Shown piece by piece: positions 33,388-46,110 of a stretch of 64,000 nt of DNA. A program made the translations under genes and the position numbers. The first letter of the stretch is position 1. Every line of letters starts with the position of its first letter. The DNA comes from Diphasiastrum complanatum. Its lineage: Eukaryota > Streptophyta > Lycopodiopsida > Lycopodiales > Lycopodiaceae. The stretch covers positions 11,624,404-11,688,403 of the forward strand of contig CM055105.1 of assembly GCA_029204225.1 (NCBI GenBank). Direction: 5' to 3'. The notes beneath the pieces were generated by a model, which saw only the letters and a program-made list of their open reading frames with translations, ran no database searches and was not told the DNA's origin.

Positions 33388-33766
33388 TGTTACGAGACCG
33401 TAACAGTACCGACCCAACATCTGGGAAGAGCTAACCACCAGAGGGCAGAGGACAATGTGAGTCAAGCATGCATGCATACCATGCAATTGGTATGAGGGCC
33501 AGTAATGCCCATGCGGACGCATGCATACGCATGCGGACGCATGCATGATAGTTTGGGGCCATGCAATCCATCAGTGATGGACTGGGACCCCACATGCAAC
33601 AGTAATCTAGTGCATGCAGCATGAACAGTGGGTGTTGGCAATAACTCCCACCTACCGTTTCCATGCAAACTCACACCTGGGCTAGGAGGGGCATTCTATA
33701 AGAGAGTGCATTGGCTGGGTGGATCAAGACTAGGTTTGCCTTCCTGTTGTTATGCTGTTCCTAACA
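33388..33766 (+). repeat. Chromovirus LTR A
   Basis: AAGGGGGAGGGAG precedes TGTTACGAGACCG (33388). The LTR ends CTGTTCCTAACA (33766), next to a primer-binding site (TTGGTATCAAAGC, 33767-33779). It is 379 bases long and holds repeated GCATGC/GGACGC motifs (33465-33550). Confidence 0.9.
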
Positions 33767-33913
33767 TTGGTATCAAAGCTTATATCAAGAATATTTAATC
33801 AAGTGGAAGGATCAACCTAGTTGAGAATGCCACTTGGGAGAAGGGTAGTATACTTCGACAATTATATCCAGATTTGTCTTAGAGGACCAAGACAGTTCTG
33901 AAGGGGGAGGGAG
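33767..33913 (+). pseudogene. Minimal internal remnant between two LTRs
   Basis: The primer-binding site is fused directly to the last part of the chromodomain (a near copy of about 33265-33375), then the polypurine tract. Nearly the whole internal region has been deleted. The remnant differs from the upstream chromodomain by a few changes, including a frameshift. Confidence 0.85.
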
Positions 33914-34283
33914 TGTTACGAGACCGTAACAGTACTGACCCAACATCTGGGAATAGCTAACCACCATAGGGCAGAGGACAGTGTGAGTCAGGCATGCATG
34001 CATACCATGGAGTTGGTATGAGGGCCACTAATGCCCATGCGGACACATGCATACGCATGCAGACACATGCGGACGCATGCATGATAGTCTGGGGCCATGC
34101 AATCCATCAGTGATGGAATATTAATCTAGTGCATGTAGCATGAATGGTGGGTGTTGGCAGTAACTCCCACCTACCGTTCCCATGCAAACTCACACTGGGC
34201 TAGGAGGGGCATTCTATAAGAGAGTGCATTGGCTGGGTGGATTAGACTAGCTTTGCCTTCCTGTTGTTATGCTGTTCCTAACA
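33914..34283 (+). repeat. Chromovirus LTR B
   Basis: It starts TGTTACGAGACCG and ends CTGTTCCTAACA like LTR A, with a deletion of a few bases and scattered substitutions; 370 bases. It has the same GCATGC motif cluster. No clear target duplication can be matched because the left end of the element array is missing. Confidence 0.9.
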
Positions 34284-34921
34284 ATTATCAATCGATTGAC
34301 CCCACCCATGACAAAGTGACAACACCATGTACCATAAAAGCTAATATGTTAATTAACATCAACAATACTATAAGTAATCTTGATACATTCGAAGTTTATG
34401 GGGATCGAAGACGTTTACAAAGATGGGTGGATAATCCTAAGAACATACATCTTTGAGATTATTGAATGTAAGTCAATCATGAATAGAATAGATGTTAGCT
34501 TGTTATAAGCTTTACTCTTTAGCGCTAGCTTTCATAAAAGCCGAGTTTCCCTTTGCCTTTGCAAATGTAGTAGTATCTTGGTCTTTGTGTAAATGTACGA
34601 GCTAATGTGAATGCATCTTCATGCATGTGAGCTGTGTCTACTCTATGGCGTTGATGACATGAGTAGGGATGTCATAGCAAATAGTCCACGTTGTGCATGA
34701 TGGCGTTGATGGTTTGAATCTTTGTGGGTGGATTCCATAGCAAGCATGGTTAGCTCTCAGTCCTCGACAATAGGGCTTATAAGCCTTATGCATGGAGGCC
34801 AAGGTTGTAATGTGTCTCTCAATAGGACGTACATACGATTGGCACTTATTTGGGTTTGGGGTTGCCCAATTGTTTATATGGAGGTTGATGACTCAATGTA
34901 TTGCTTTTATTGGTGTAAGCA

Positions 34922-35194
34922 TTGTTAGATTTTGGCGATGTGGTGCGAGTTATCGCCCATAATGGTGGAGTGCTATTGAGTCAAGTTGTTGCCGATATAT
35001 GTGAAAGTGTGGATGGTGTAAAGCATGTCTCTTGGGATCAGCTTTGGGAATTTGCTGCTGCACAAGCAGGAAAAAATCCCGATGTGTTCTTAAAAGAGGG
35101 ACATGAAAGTCGCGAGTCCTATCAATGGCATTGCCTTGATTGTTTACTTGAAAGTTTTGTACATTCTTTCCCTAGTTTGCATATCTGGCTATGA
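34922..35194 (+). CDS. Unrecognised coding-like ORF in intron 4
   Basis: A 90-codon frame whose first 60 residues look protein-like (VVRVIAHNGGVLLSQVV, WDQLWEFAAAQAG). It is preceded by a TTAG acceptor-like site and does not match any retroelement domain I know. It may be a captured exon or a piece of an unknown element. The flanks (34284-34921 and 35195-35518) show nothing else recognisable. Confidence 0.25.
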   Translation: MLDFGDVVRVIAHNGGVLLSQVVADICESVDGVKHVSWDQLWEFAAAQAGKNPDVFLKEGHESRESYQWHCLDCLLESFVHSFPSLHIWL

Positions 35195-35518
35195 AGCTAA
35201 AGGTGTGAAGCCTCAAGTACAAACTTTTCATTTTGAGATGGGCCAACAAAGGAGAGGTGTACAACTTAAGGAACGAGTACTACTGTCAGACTCTCTCTTA
35301 ACTCAACTTACAAGTAATAGTTTATCATACAATGATTGATCACAGATCTGAAACTTTATTGAATTCTCAAGTACATAGCATGAAACCCTATAGAGCTGGC
35401 TGCCTTGTGTGCTCCCAACCTTTGTTGCATGATGAAGAATGCCTCTCTCTAGGCTCACTTATACACAATCCTCCTCCATTTTTGCACTAATGACATAGTT
35501 GTAGTGGTACTGGGGGGG

Positions 35519-35692
35519 TGTTATTAGGTTCAATGCATTCTAGAAATTCATAATGAATGAAATTGATCAAATCTTTTTGGAATTGTAGAATCCAAACACA
35601 AAATAGTTCTTGATAGGTATAAAGCAGGATATGATTAGGTCACTCTTATCTTGAATTTGAGCAGCAAATTCCAACATGGTATCAGAGCTGGA
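35519..35692 (+). repeat. Copia 5' LTR end and primer site
   Basis: TGTTATTAGG (35519) to TTCCAACA (35676) is followed by the primer site TGGTATCAGAGCTGG (35677-35691). The LTR candidate is short (158 bases). A run of Gs before 35519 resembles a polypurine tract, which normally precedes a 3' LTR. It is the likely left end of the copia element read at 36200-44390. Confidence 0.55.
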
Positions 35693-36199
35693 TTCTTGAT
35701 CTTGGAAGCTAGCAAGATTCTACGTGAGGGAGAGAGATTGTATGTGCTGAAAGGTTCAATGCATTTGCTGATCGATTCTAGAAGTGGTGTCCACAAGCTT
35801 TTAACATTGAATTTATCAGATCTCAATATTTGGCACATGTACAAGTGAATGGAAGGTGTAATATTAATTTTAGACAGATTCAGAGATGACTATATCATCA
35901 CAGTCAGTAAGATTTTTGTACAACACCATTGGATGTGAGTTTTGGTAATCTGGTTGTACTTGATACAACTGGTTAGGGTGATGACGTAGATTTGAACAAG
36001 ATCTAGTTTGATGAGATGGCAATTAAACAAATCCTTGAGCAACAACAATTGTTAATCAGAAGAACAACTTGCTATAGTAATGACAACTCCTTAAAAATTA
36101 ATAATGACTAAACTAGGAGCAAGCTTTCTCATAGGTAGTAGTAGCTCTACTTAGGTAGGTGACTCTTTGCAACTGTGAGACTTTTGGAGACATGGAGCT

Positions 36200-37642
36200 G
36201 TTAACAAAAAAATTTCCTTTTTTTTGGGGAATAGCGTTCTGGAACGTGGGCCGTTCCGATGCTACTTAGGATTTAATTATTCCTCACATCAGGGATGCTG
36301 TTGGACCCAAGGAGGCTTGAGATATTCTAAAGGATTTATACGAGACTGTAAATCAATCTCGAATTTTTTTTTAACTAATAAGCTACATACATTAAAGATG
36401 GGTACATGTGAATCAATAATGGATTACTTTACTCGAGTGATAGATCTGAGAGGCCATCTTATTGTAGTTGGAGAAAGTGTTTCGGATTCAGTTTTGGTAG
36501 CTATCATGCTTAAAAACTCTGTTATGATGTTGCCTGTAGGTGAGGCTAGGCCTTCTTTTGATGAGTTGAATGCAATATTGCTACATGAGAAAATGAGATG
36601 ACAAAATCTTGTTAACAGGGATGATTTCAAGGAGCAGACATTCTTAGCAAAAGAAGCAAGGGAAAAGTTTCAAGAAAGGTGGCAAAGTGAAAAAGAACAA
36701 AGGGAAGAAGATGTAGTAGGATCAACAAGAAAATCAATCAAATCAATCGAAAGATGGAAAAAAAGTAATTCGAAAAGGAAATTGCTTCATTTGTAGAAAG
36801 CTAGGGCATTACACAAAGGAGTGCTAAAAAAATAAGTTCAAGAAGAAGCAAGATGGAAATTTTGCTGAAGGAGGACTTAATAGAAAATTGAGTGCTTTGG
36901 ATCTTGACGATTGTGAGTTGTTTTTGGCATCAACATCTTCAAGTGACTTCTCAAGGGAAGAGGAGTGTTGGTTTATTGATTCAGGTGCATCGAGAAATAT
37001 GACACCTAGGCGAGATTGGTTATCTAGTTTTCAAGAACTAGATGATGGATCAAAATGTGAAGTTGGGAGATAATTACACATATGATATAAAGGGAGTTGG
37101 AAAAGTACAGGTTCGAGTACCTTAAGGACGGATTGGAGATATAAAGGATGTGCTTTATGTACCCAGAATCAAGAAGAACTTACTCTCAGTTCAGCTATTG
37201 CAAAGCAACATATGATCGTAGAATTTGATGAAGAACGTGTCTCATCAAGAGGAAAGACAATGAAGTAGTAGTTGAGGGTGTTTTTGCAGGAAGGTTATAC
37301 AAACTTCAGGCTCAAGTGGTGGGTCATCATGCAGGTATTGCGGATATTGGTTCAGTGAGTACGTTATGGCACAAAAGGTTTGGACATCTGAATTTCAATC
37401 GTCTACAAGGAAATACAATATGGTTACTGGTTTACTTACCTCAAGTTGTTTCTGATCACAAGTTTTGTAAGGGCTGTGTCTTAGGGAAACATCGTATGAA
37501 GAAATTTCTGTCTAGTACTTCTAGGGCGAGAAATGTTCTAGAACTTGTTCATACAAATTTGTGTGGTCCTTTGAAACTTAGTCTTATGGGGGAGCAAGTT
37601 ACTTTATGGTGTTTGTTGATGATTATTCTATGAAGATGTGGG
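36200..37642 (+). pseudogene. Copia gag, protease and pre-integrase (left half)
   Basis: Gag is read in pieces from about 36240 (IIPHIRDAVGPKEA, LKDLYETV, then TNKLHTLKM and FDELNAILLHEKMR). A degenerate CCHC knuckle lies near 36785-36830. Protease has WFIDSGASRNMTPRRDW (about 36970-37020). Pre-integrase has LWHKRFGHLNF (about 37366) and a CKGCVLGK zinc segment. Several stops and shifts divide it. Integrase is interrupted at 37647 by a nested element and resumes at 42569. Bases 35693-36199 look like leader sequence. Confidence 0.88.
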
Positions 37643-37647
37643 TATAT

Positions 37648-38087
37648 TGTAAGGATCGCCTCTCGAAGATCCGACTAGATCCTGTTGCAAAACAACCAAA
37701 AGGACACCTGTGGAGCAAAACCACCCAACCAACAGGAAATGGCTAGTCAATACCCTAACCACTTCACCCCCCATGCCATAGTGAATGAATACAAGAGAGG
37801 AGAGGAATCCTGGCTCATGAATTCCAATAGGGAAATGGGTGAGTTTCCATGGTATGTATTCTCTCCAAGAGGAGAGAATATTTTCCTTAGGATCCCCATG
37901 CAACCTATATTAAGCTATTGATCTCCTATTCTTGCATTATAGCAGTCATTATGTCCAATTATAGTCTGGGCCCTCATATGATTATTAATTACTTTATCGG
38001 CCAAGCCCGGAATGACGAGGCATAACTAATAACCACATACACTGGAGTGATTGGCTATCCATGTCAGGAATTATCCCAAATCCCACA
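37648..38087 (-). repeat. LARD-like element left LTR (3' LTR)
   Basis: It matches the right LTR over about 430 bases but lacks the terminal TGGACATGGACGTAACA found there. Instead, a block containing CACTGGAGTGATTGGCTATCC is duplicated (about 38041 and 38090). The left LTR is therefore rearranged at its inner end. Confidence 0.7.
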
Positions 38088-39063
38088 TACACTGGAGTGA
38101 TTGGCTATCCAATTTGTATGCTTTTAACCCTTTCCCATGAATCATTATCCTCAATCTGACCAACCAACCTGATCAAGCACTCAGGGAGAGAACGATTTTC
38201 TCAATTGTTTATCTCTGGTTCTGAATACTCTTTCAGGTTTCAAAGGTACATTGAGCGATAAGTCTTCCAAATGGGTAAAATCTTCAATACATCCAACTGT
38301 CATCATCATATAAACTAAGTTTATTACACTACTGGATGAGCAGTCGACCAAATATGAAGATCAAGATCAAAGCTTACAAATCAATCTTTTAACTTTCACA
38401 TTTACCCTGAAACTCAATCCTTAGTCTGACTTCAATATCAAATAAGTACTTAGAGATGGAATAATTCTCAATTTATTTATCTCTGCACTGAAGTACTATA
38501 TCGACTTTTTAGATGTACACTAAGCGATAAACTTTCCTATTGGGTCTGATTCTCTCCAATCTAGTAACATCACCTTCATGTAACCTCAATTTACATGAAT
38601 CACTGGGTGAGTTCACACCTTTTTGGAAATCAATGTTCAAAAATTAAAGATCCAAACAATTATAGTCCAAGACTATCCACAATTACTTGTAGACCTGTCA
38701 TAAATGCTTCTTGGTACCAATACACTTAGATTTTTTTCATAAACCTAAGGTACCACAATTCATCCTACCAAAATCTTTTAGGAGATCCATCAAGATAAAA
38801 ATTAATTTAACTCAGCTCTGAGTACTCTAGATACTCTCTTGAGCTAAGCTATTCCTAGCATCATATGCAAGAAATTAGCAACCATTCAATCTTGATAGAC
38901 TTAACTGCTCCTAATTAACCGGAGATTTTAGGCTGACAAACAATACATAAGCATTCCTTGACTACAATCTGTAGTAGAATTCCATCCACTAAGGTAAGCA
39001 AATTCCTCAAGAGTAATAAATTACCTCTATGAAAATGCTTGTGAGATCACACAATCTCAAGTT

Positions 39064-39168
39064 TGTGCAAGAGTAAACAAATTTAGAGTTCAAATAACAG
39101 ATCTAAATCCTTGAGTGTGCAAGAGTAAACAAATTTAGAGTTCAAATAACAGATCTAAATCCTTGACT
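39064..39168. repeat. Tandem duplication inside the LARD-like element
   Basis: A unit of about 53 bases beginning TGTGCAAGAGTAAACAAAT occurs twice in a row with no visible change. Confidence 0.9.
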
Positions 39169-42078
39169 CTCCCAATTGATCAAGAATTACTCATTATCTT
39201 AAGAATCCTCACATTTCCTTATAATCTTCTAATGACCTTTAAGTATCAATTTATGATCCGTCAATCATAAACATTTAGAATCTTATGATTTGTCAATCAT
39301 AATTTACAGGATTCCAAAACCATACTTCATCATTGAAAGATACTGGAGTATATGCATAACATACCACTCAGGAAATGTAAGAAACATTCCGAAATCTTTT
39401 CCACAAGGAAAATTATTGGATTCCAAGAATATTCTTCCAACTCGATTCTTAACCAGATTATGCGTTCCAAATTCTACAATCAACCAAATAATTAAAGACC
39501 AGTATAACATCTGTCTTTAACATAAACTTTATACAATTACCTAAAACAACATCTAGAGATTACAAAGTTCTGCTGAATTCCAACTGAATTCAATGGTTAT
39601 CTTTGATATTAGTTAGACTCTGAGATCCAATATGAGCTCATTGGGATACAGTCAATAACTTAGCATATTTCTCCTTCCAGAAATATTCTATATCAAGAAT
39701 CTTCTATATTCTATGCACACAATTCTCATAGATGAATCATGATGACTCACAAATCATGTCTCTTATAAGCAATATAGATCAAAATAAACAGTTCCCAGTG
39801 AATTCTCTTCACACTGCTTATTCAACCAATTAACTTCTAAACAAGAGTAACCCAATTACTCAAGTCAATTAAATGATTCAGAAATCTTAAATGTCTAGGT
39901 ATTAAATTCATATATTCCGGAACAATACCACATTTAGATCCTCATCCAAACCATTAATAAGTTAATGAATTATCCTTTCCACCGAAAGATACATTAACCT
40001 GCAAGTATATGTTCCTCACATTACTTGTTCATATGTCTATGCACCCTGACTAGTTTAAGTATATGATATTAACTCAGTACATAGGAACCACATAGCAGAT
40101 CCACAAGATTAGGACGTACGTAACCAACATATCCAACTATGCTCCTATACATAAACATAGGCTATAAACTGGCAGATATATCCATAATCCGCATATGTTA
40201 CTCGCATAACTCACTGAGAATCTTGCAAGTCAGCTACAACAGAACTCTATTTCTCATGAGTAAATAACATATATGGGAAATCTCTGAAGTGAATAATTCC
40301 ACATCACAAGTTTTCCAACCATCTAACTTTTATTAACAAAATTTCTTCAACCAATCAGCCTACTTCAGATCTTAGTGTACAAACCAAGATTAGGCTAACT
40401 TATACAGACATCTTTGGACATAAGGTTAAGATCAAAGCTGTATTCCTCTGATCAAACAAAATGGTACTTGGCAAACCAATCAGTGGAACCAAAATGTAAT
40501 CTTTACCACTACTTCCCATATTCATGATTATTTCACAGCTCAATAACCCCAAAACTTCTCTAGTTCCAGATTACTCCAAATAATCACTAGAGAGTTCCTC
40601 TAGTTCTCACTGGATAGTTGCACACATACTGAAAGAAATTTATGTAACTGATTGATTTCATGAAAGTCTTATTCCTACCATTTTCTTCTCCCCCTTTTAA
40701 AAGAAATTACATAATTTCAATTAAAAAGTTTTCAGGAGACAACGTGTAAGATATCAAGGATTTGAAAAAGTCAATAATGAGTATCCAATACTATTACAAA
40801 CTGGACTTTTTCCTCAAAATCATAAAATATCTTATCTCGAGTGATAGAAACTTTACATCTCAATAATCAACTATCAAATAGAGATAATCATTTGGGTCTA
40901 GGAAGTCTAAACTCCACTGAATCAATTGAGAACATCAGTAGATTCTGAAGTATATTCACCCTTGTATGGAAGTATTATAATTATAATCAGTCCTTCAGAA
41001 CATAGTTCTACACTGGAAGGAATTATATGAATCTCAATCCAGTTGTCTCGTATTTAAGTAGAGGTTTAAAATAATAGAGAAATAGATTTAAGGGCCTCCA
41101 AATTTTGTAAATAATGAGATACCATTTGGGATCCGGATCTATATCTCATAATTTCCCAAAATACCCTATGCAAAAATCAATGGACTCTGTTAGTATTATC
41201 ATTACAGTAATCACTAACCCTCGGTCTACAGATCATTCTACCTAAGAAATCCCCTTTGGAATCACTGATGTCCCATACCACCAGCTTTTCCTCCAAGAAT
41301 CCTCTGCTTCTAGATCTGTTTTCCCAAAAAGTCAAAAAGACTATTTGGCTATCCTATACCAAGATACATGATCAAATTCACAACCAATTTCAGGAGATAC
41401 TTCTAACCATTGAAATCCCTCATGCTCCTTAAGTGTTACTCAAGAATTGACAACCTTAGGACAGCTTCATTACACCTCTTAAAACGTGCATGCAAATGAG
41501 TTTTGAGAATTACCACAAAATTAATCCAAAAATCATGACCAATTTTAACCAAGCTTTGTGGGCCAAATCCACAAATAAGTGCAATCAGATCCAAATCCCT
41601 GTAAATCCATTACATACAAGCACTACAAGTTCTGATTTCAGTCGATTATGGATTCTATAGCCCATTTCTAGCCCAAAAACCCCAATTTTTGGTCCAAAAT
41701 CACTATCTAAGCATCCTTTTGACTTTTCAACCGACATTCAATCATTAGCTCCAATCAATAATGACTGTAAAATAGCAAGTACAATCTGAAAAACGTACTA
41801 GATCAGTAGTAGTGATAAATTCCAAGCCAAAATTTCCAATTCTAGGTGAAAAATCACAAAAAACCGTCAAAAATCCATTGATTTCCATCAAAATCTATGG
41901 AGAAAATCCATAATCATGATCAATAGGCTGAAAGTACACCAAATTCAGAGAAGCCACCTACTTGGAGGTCAATTCCACCACTTGGAAGTAACAAGCAAGG
42001 AGGAACCACCAAAAAGCTGGGAAAAAACAAGAAGCAGCTCCACCTTCCGATTGATGCAAACCCTTGCTCTGATACCAC

Positions 42079-42563
42079 TGTAAAGATTGCCCAATGAAGA
42101 TCCGACTAGATCCTGTTGCAAAACAACCAAAAGGACACCTGTGGAGCAAAACTACCCAACCAATAGGAAATGGCTAGTCAATACCCTAACCACTTCACCC
42201 CCATGCCATAGTGAATGAATACAAGAGGGGAGAGGAATCCTGGCTCATGAATCTGAAATTCCAATAGGGAAATGGGCGAGTTTCCATGGTATGTATTCTC
42301 TCCAAGAGGAGGGAATATTCTCCTTAGGATTCCCATGCAACCTATATTAAGCTATTGATCTCCTATTTTTGCATTATAGTAGTCATACACCATGCAAGTG
42401 CTCCTATGTCCAATTATAGGTTAGGGCCCTCATATGATTATTAATTACTTTATCGGCCAAGCCCGGAATGACGAGGCATAACTAATAACCACATACACTG
42501 GAATGACCGGCTATCCATGTCAGGAATTATCTCGAATCCCACATACTGGACATGGACGTAACA
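42079..42563 (-). repeat. LARD-like element right LTR (5' LTR)
   Basis: 485 bases; TGTAAAG at the left and GTAACA at the right on the plus strand. The adjacent primer site on the left shows that this is the 5' LTR of a minus-strand element. Confidence 0.8.
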
Positions 42564-42568
42564 TATAT

Positions 42569-44390
42569 CTTCTCAAGAATAAGGGTGAGGCAATTAAGTA
42601 TGGAGAAAGAAACAGATAGACAGATTAAGATAGTTTGTTCGGATAAAGGGGGAGAGTATGTCTCTATAGAGTTTCAGGTGTTTCACAAGGATCATGGTAT
42701 AAAGAGACAATTTGCAAGTACGGAAATGCCTCAACAAAATGGAATTGCAGAAAGGAAGAATCAGTCTGTTGTGAAAACTGCAAGGAGCATGCTTAAAAGT
42801 AAGAAACCTCCAAATATGTTTTGCGGTGAAGCAATTTAGACAACCGTTTTGAATTGAAACCTACAAAAGTTGTAGAGAATCAGACTCTAGAGGAAGCGTA
42901 CACGGGTCGGAAACCTGAAGTACGTCATTTGAGGGTTTTTGGAAGTATTGCATATGTTGACATACCTAAGGATTCAAGGAGCAAATTGGATTCAAAGGTG
43001 TTTGTTTCTTGGATATGATAGTCAAGAGAAGGGATACAGGTTGTATGACTTGAAGAGTAAGAAAATTATCATAAGCAGGGATGCAATCTTTGATGAGGAT
43101 GGATCTCATAAAGATACAAAATATCTTATGATAAGAAACAAGATGGAGGAATTTCTATCTTGTGTGACGAGTCATTATAGAAGCACATGTACCTCCTACA
43201 CCAATGACCAATTGAAGTACCTAGAGTGACCATGGTTGAGAAAGAAAAAGGAAGCAGAGATCAAGTACATGGGATACTTATTCACCTTTGACTTGACTAG
43301 GCAGGAAGCATCCTACATTAGATACTAGAAGATTACCTAGATGGTACTATGAAACTATCAAGGATGGTGTTATTTTGGAACATGGAGAGTCTAGTACACA
43401 GGAAACTAGGAAATCTGCTAGGTTTGAAAAGCATCATGAGGATCAGAATCGACAGGAGGATCGACGGGAGGATCATCATGAGGATGAGGATGAGGATGTT
43501 TATTTTGTATGTATGGCTATAGTGTTGGAAACTAGGGATCCATCTAATTTCAGGGAAGCTGAAAAAGATTATATTTGGAGGAAAGCTATGGATGAGGAGT
43601 ATAACTCAATCATAAAGAACAAGACTTGGAGGCTTGTTCAATTACCTACAACTCGGTTTGGATGGGATATTCAACAAATGGATGTTAAGAGTGCACTTCT
43701 AAATGGATTTCTAGAGGAGGAAGTCTACATGGAGTAGCCAGAGGGATACATAGTAGCAGGACAGGATGACAAGGTTTGCAAGTTGGACAAGGCATTATAC
43801 GGACTTAAGCAAGCACCGATGGCATGGTACACAAGGATTGACACATACTTTGAGGAGCTTGGTTTTCAGAGGAGTAGTTTGGAGCCTACACTTTATGTTT
43901 TGATCAGGGATGGTCAATTTGTTATTGTAGTGATGTATGTGGATGATCTTGTTATCACAGGTTCGGATTGTGATTTGATTCTTAATATTAGGAAAGATCT
44001 CTCATCAGAGTTTGATATGAAAGATCTTGGCTCACTACAATACTTTCTTGGGATTGAGATATGGAGAGTAGCACATGGACTATTTATTTCTCAATCTAAG
44101 TATGCTCATGAATTTCTTGAAAAGCTCAATATGTCAGAGTGCAAGCCTATTTCTACACCAAGATGGTGGATATAAGCTTACTATTGCTGAGGATGATCAG
44201 GATGTACGCCTACACTACTTCAGTGTGATAATCAAAGTTGTATTAAATTGGCAAAGAATCTAGTTTCTCATAGCAGGACAAAGCACATCGAAGTACAACA
44301 ACACTTCATCAGAGAGAATGTTCAAAATGGTGAAGTGGAGTCTCTATGGTACCCAAAGGTTGATAAGACTGTAAAAAGTACTCTTTAAGT
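42569..44390 (+). pseudogene. Copia integrase, RT and RNase H (right half)
   Basis: Integrase resumes (SDKGGEYVS, then PQQNGIAERKN). RT has IQQMDVKSALLNGFLEEEVYME, DKALYGLKQAPMAWY and the VMYVDDLVITG catalytic motif (about 43933-43965). A TAG lies at 43736. RNase H is mostly deleted: sequence jumps from ISTP (about 44155) to DNQSCIKLAKN and TKHIEVQQHFIREN (about 44225-44320). No 3' LTR is recognised after 44390. It is the continuation of the element read at 36200-37642. Confidence 0.9.
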
Positions 44391-44740
44391 GTGATTTTTA
44401 TTGTGGGAGCGTAAGACATCTAAGTTCTTAAAAGAAAAACAACAATATTACCAAACTAATTATTTAAGATATCAGTACAACCACTGAATGAAATAACAAT
44501 GAGAGTAATAATGATAATGATTACTCTAGACGATTCACCTATCCTTGACAACCTAGGGTAATGGCTGGAAAAAGCATGTAGTAGATGTTATGGAAGACAT
44601 TGCCACTGCATGTTGTAGTCTCTAACAAACTAAGCGTGTGCCTAAGTGATTACACTTATGTTGATGCCTAGCTCGCATTGAAGATCTTAGGATCTATTGA
44701 CATTGGGTCTCAGTGTTTGCATTCTGCAAATGGACATCTC

Positions 44741-44959
44741 TCACATCATTAATGCTACACATCTCTTATCCTCATATGAAAGCAAGGAGCGAAGTGTGAC
44801 TGGTTGATTTTGGGAAAGGAAACGATATCTCCCACTAATTCGATAATATAATGGACAATGAACAATAAAATGCTCCTTAGCGTCCAACTCCTCCAAAGAG
44901 AAATGACAATTCCTATCTTCTTTCGGAATATGTTGGTACCTACCAATATTTACTCGCAA
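44741..44959 (-). pseudogene. LINE reverse-transcriptase end (zf-RVT) remnant
   Basis: The minus-strand frame encodes RYQHIPKEDRNCHF, then KEHFIVHCPLYYRI. This pattern (IPxEDRxC, then EHFxxxCPLY) is typical of the zinc-finger end of plant non-LTR retrotransposon reverse transcriptase. Only about 70 residues remain. The rest of the element is absent. Bases 44391-44740 and 44960-45900 show no other feature. Confidence 0.65.
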
Positions 44960-46110
44960 CTGATGAGAAGATATGTGGATGTACCCTTGAGCAAAACACA
45001 GGCTATGTGATATTCTCGAATCTAAGTTCTTTCGTAGTCTCCCACATTTTCGTTAAACAAAATGAGAAAGGGTGAGTCCCCTTGTAATTACATCACTATA
45101 ATAAAAGGTGACTTAGTGGAAATATACCTAACAATGTAAATGGGCCCTTTGGATCTAAGTTTAATAAACATCAAATAGAGATTTGTGCAAGGCCTAAACT
45201 TAGTCATTATTCCTTCATCTGATTGTGCACATTCCTTGTTCTTCTGTTTCTCAAGGCTGTTAAGATCATCTGTTGCATCAATTTTTCTTTTTATTCTTTA
45301 CTTCTCTTGTGGCATCCCTTTTCTATTTTTTGTTTGTTTATGATAAGATATGAGCTACAATTTGGCCAAGAAATACCTCGAAGAGTGACTGCGAGTACTT
45401 AGTACATGCATGTTTAAAAGTGCCGATATGTTCTCCTTTGTCAAGAAGCCTTAGAAACTTTAGGCAGTGGCTTCTCTTGTCTTATTGTATGAAGTTTATG
45501 TTTTCTTCATTTTTATTGCTATATGAGTAGCAAGTTGGTAAGAGCATATCTGCCTGTTTTTGTTGAACGTGGGGTTGCCAATTAGTGCTAGAACCTCCAT
45601 AAGATGGAAAGTTAGTTCAGTTGAATAAGATACCTGAGTGCCTAAGGTAGCAAAAAAAAATCCATGTTCAAAAAACTATCATGAGGCCTTGATGAGTGTT
45701 TGATTAATTTACAAGGCATGCAGATTATCATTACCAGCAAAGTGTCACAAGTATACGAGTAGAGATCTTAGCTCATTTTATCACTATGACATATTTGGGG
45801 TTAGTAAAGGTAGTCCTGTGATGTTAATAGCTTCATTGGAGGACCATAAACTCCTCATACGCTTGATAAGTCCTGTCGGAAGTAAATGGGGGTTGTACTC
45901 ATTGGACTATTGCTATTTCTTGATAAGTGCGAGGTGGAGGTTGGATAGCTACTAAATGTGATCAAGTTGTTTATGGTCTATATCAAGTTGAGCTTGTATG
46001 TTTTGTAAGGCAAAGTGTTCTGGAAGCTGTCCTTAGGCTGTCTTTAACAACATTAGAATTTGCAACTCATGATTTGTGTTTGGAAATCTGCTTCATTTTT
46101 TTGTTTGCAG

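Larger units (their letters stand above)
37648..42563 (-). mobile_element. Non-coding LTR element (LARD-like), nested in copia
   Basis: A 4.9 kb insertion is flanked by TATAT at 37643-37647 and 42564-42568. Terminal direct repeats begin TGTAAGGAT (37648) and TGTAAAGAT (42079). The right repeat runs to GTAACA at 42563. On the minus strand, the right LTR ends TTTACA next to a primer site GTGGTATCAGAGC (42078-42066), so the element points to the minus strand. About 4 kb of AT-rich internal sequence has no gag or pol domain in any frame. It fits a large retrotransposon derivative moved by enzymes made elsewhere. Confidence 0.85.
27758..46110 (+). other. HMA1-like giant intron 4 (18.4 kb)
   Basis: The GTATAT donor at 27758 and the TTTGCAG acceptor ending at 46110 join exons 4 and 5 in phase. 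The intron carries a deleted chromovirus, a second chromovirus fragment with two LTRs, a copia element split by a nested non-coding LTR element, and a LINE remnant. Bases 27758-29200 hold intronic sequence with no element recognised. Confidence 0.9.
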
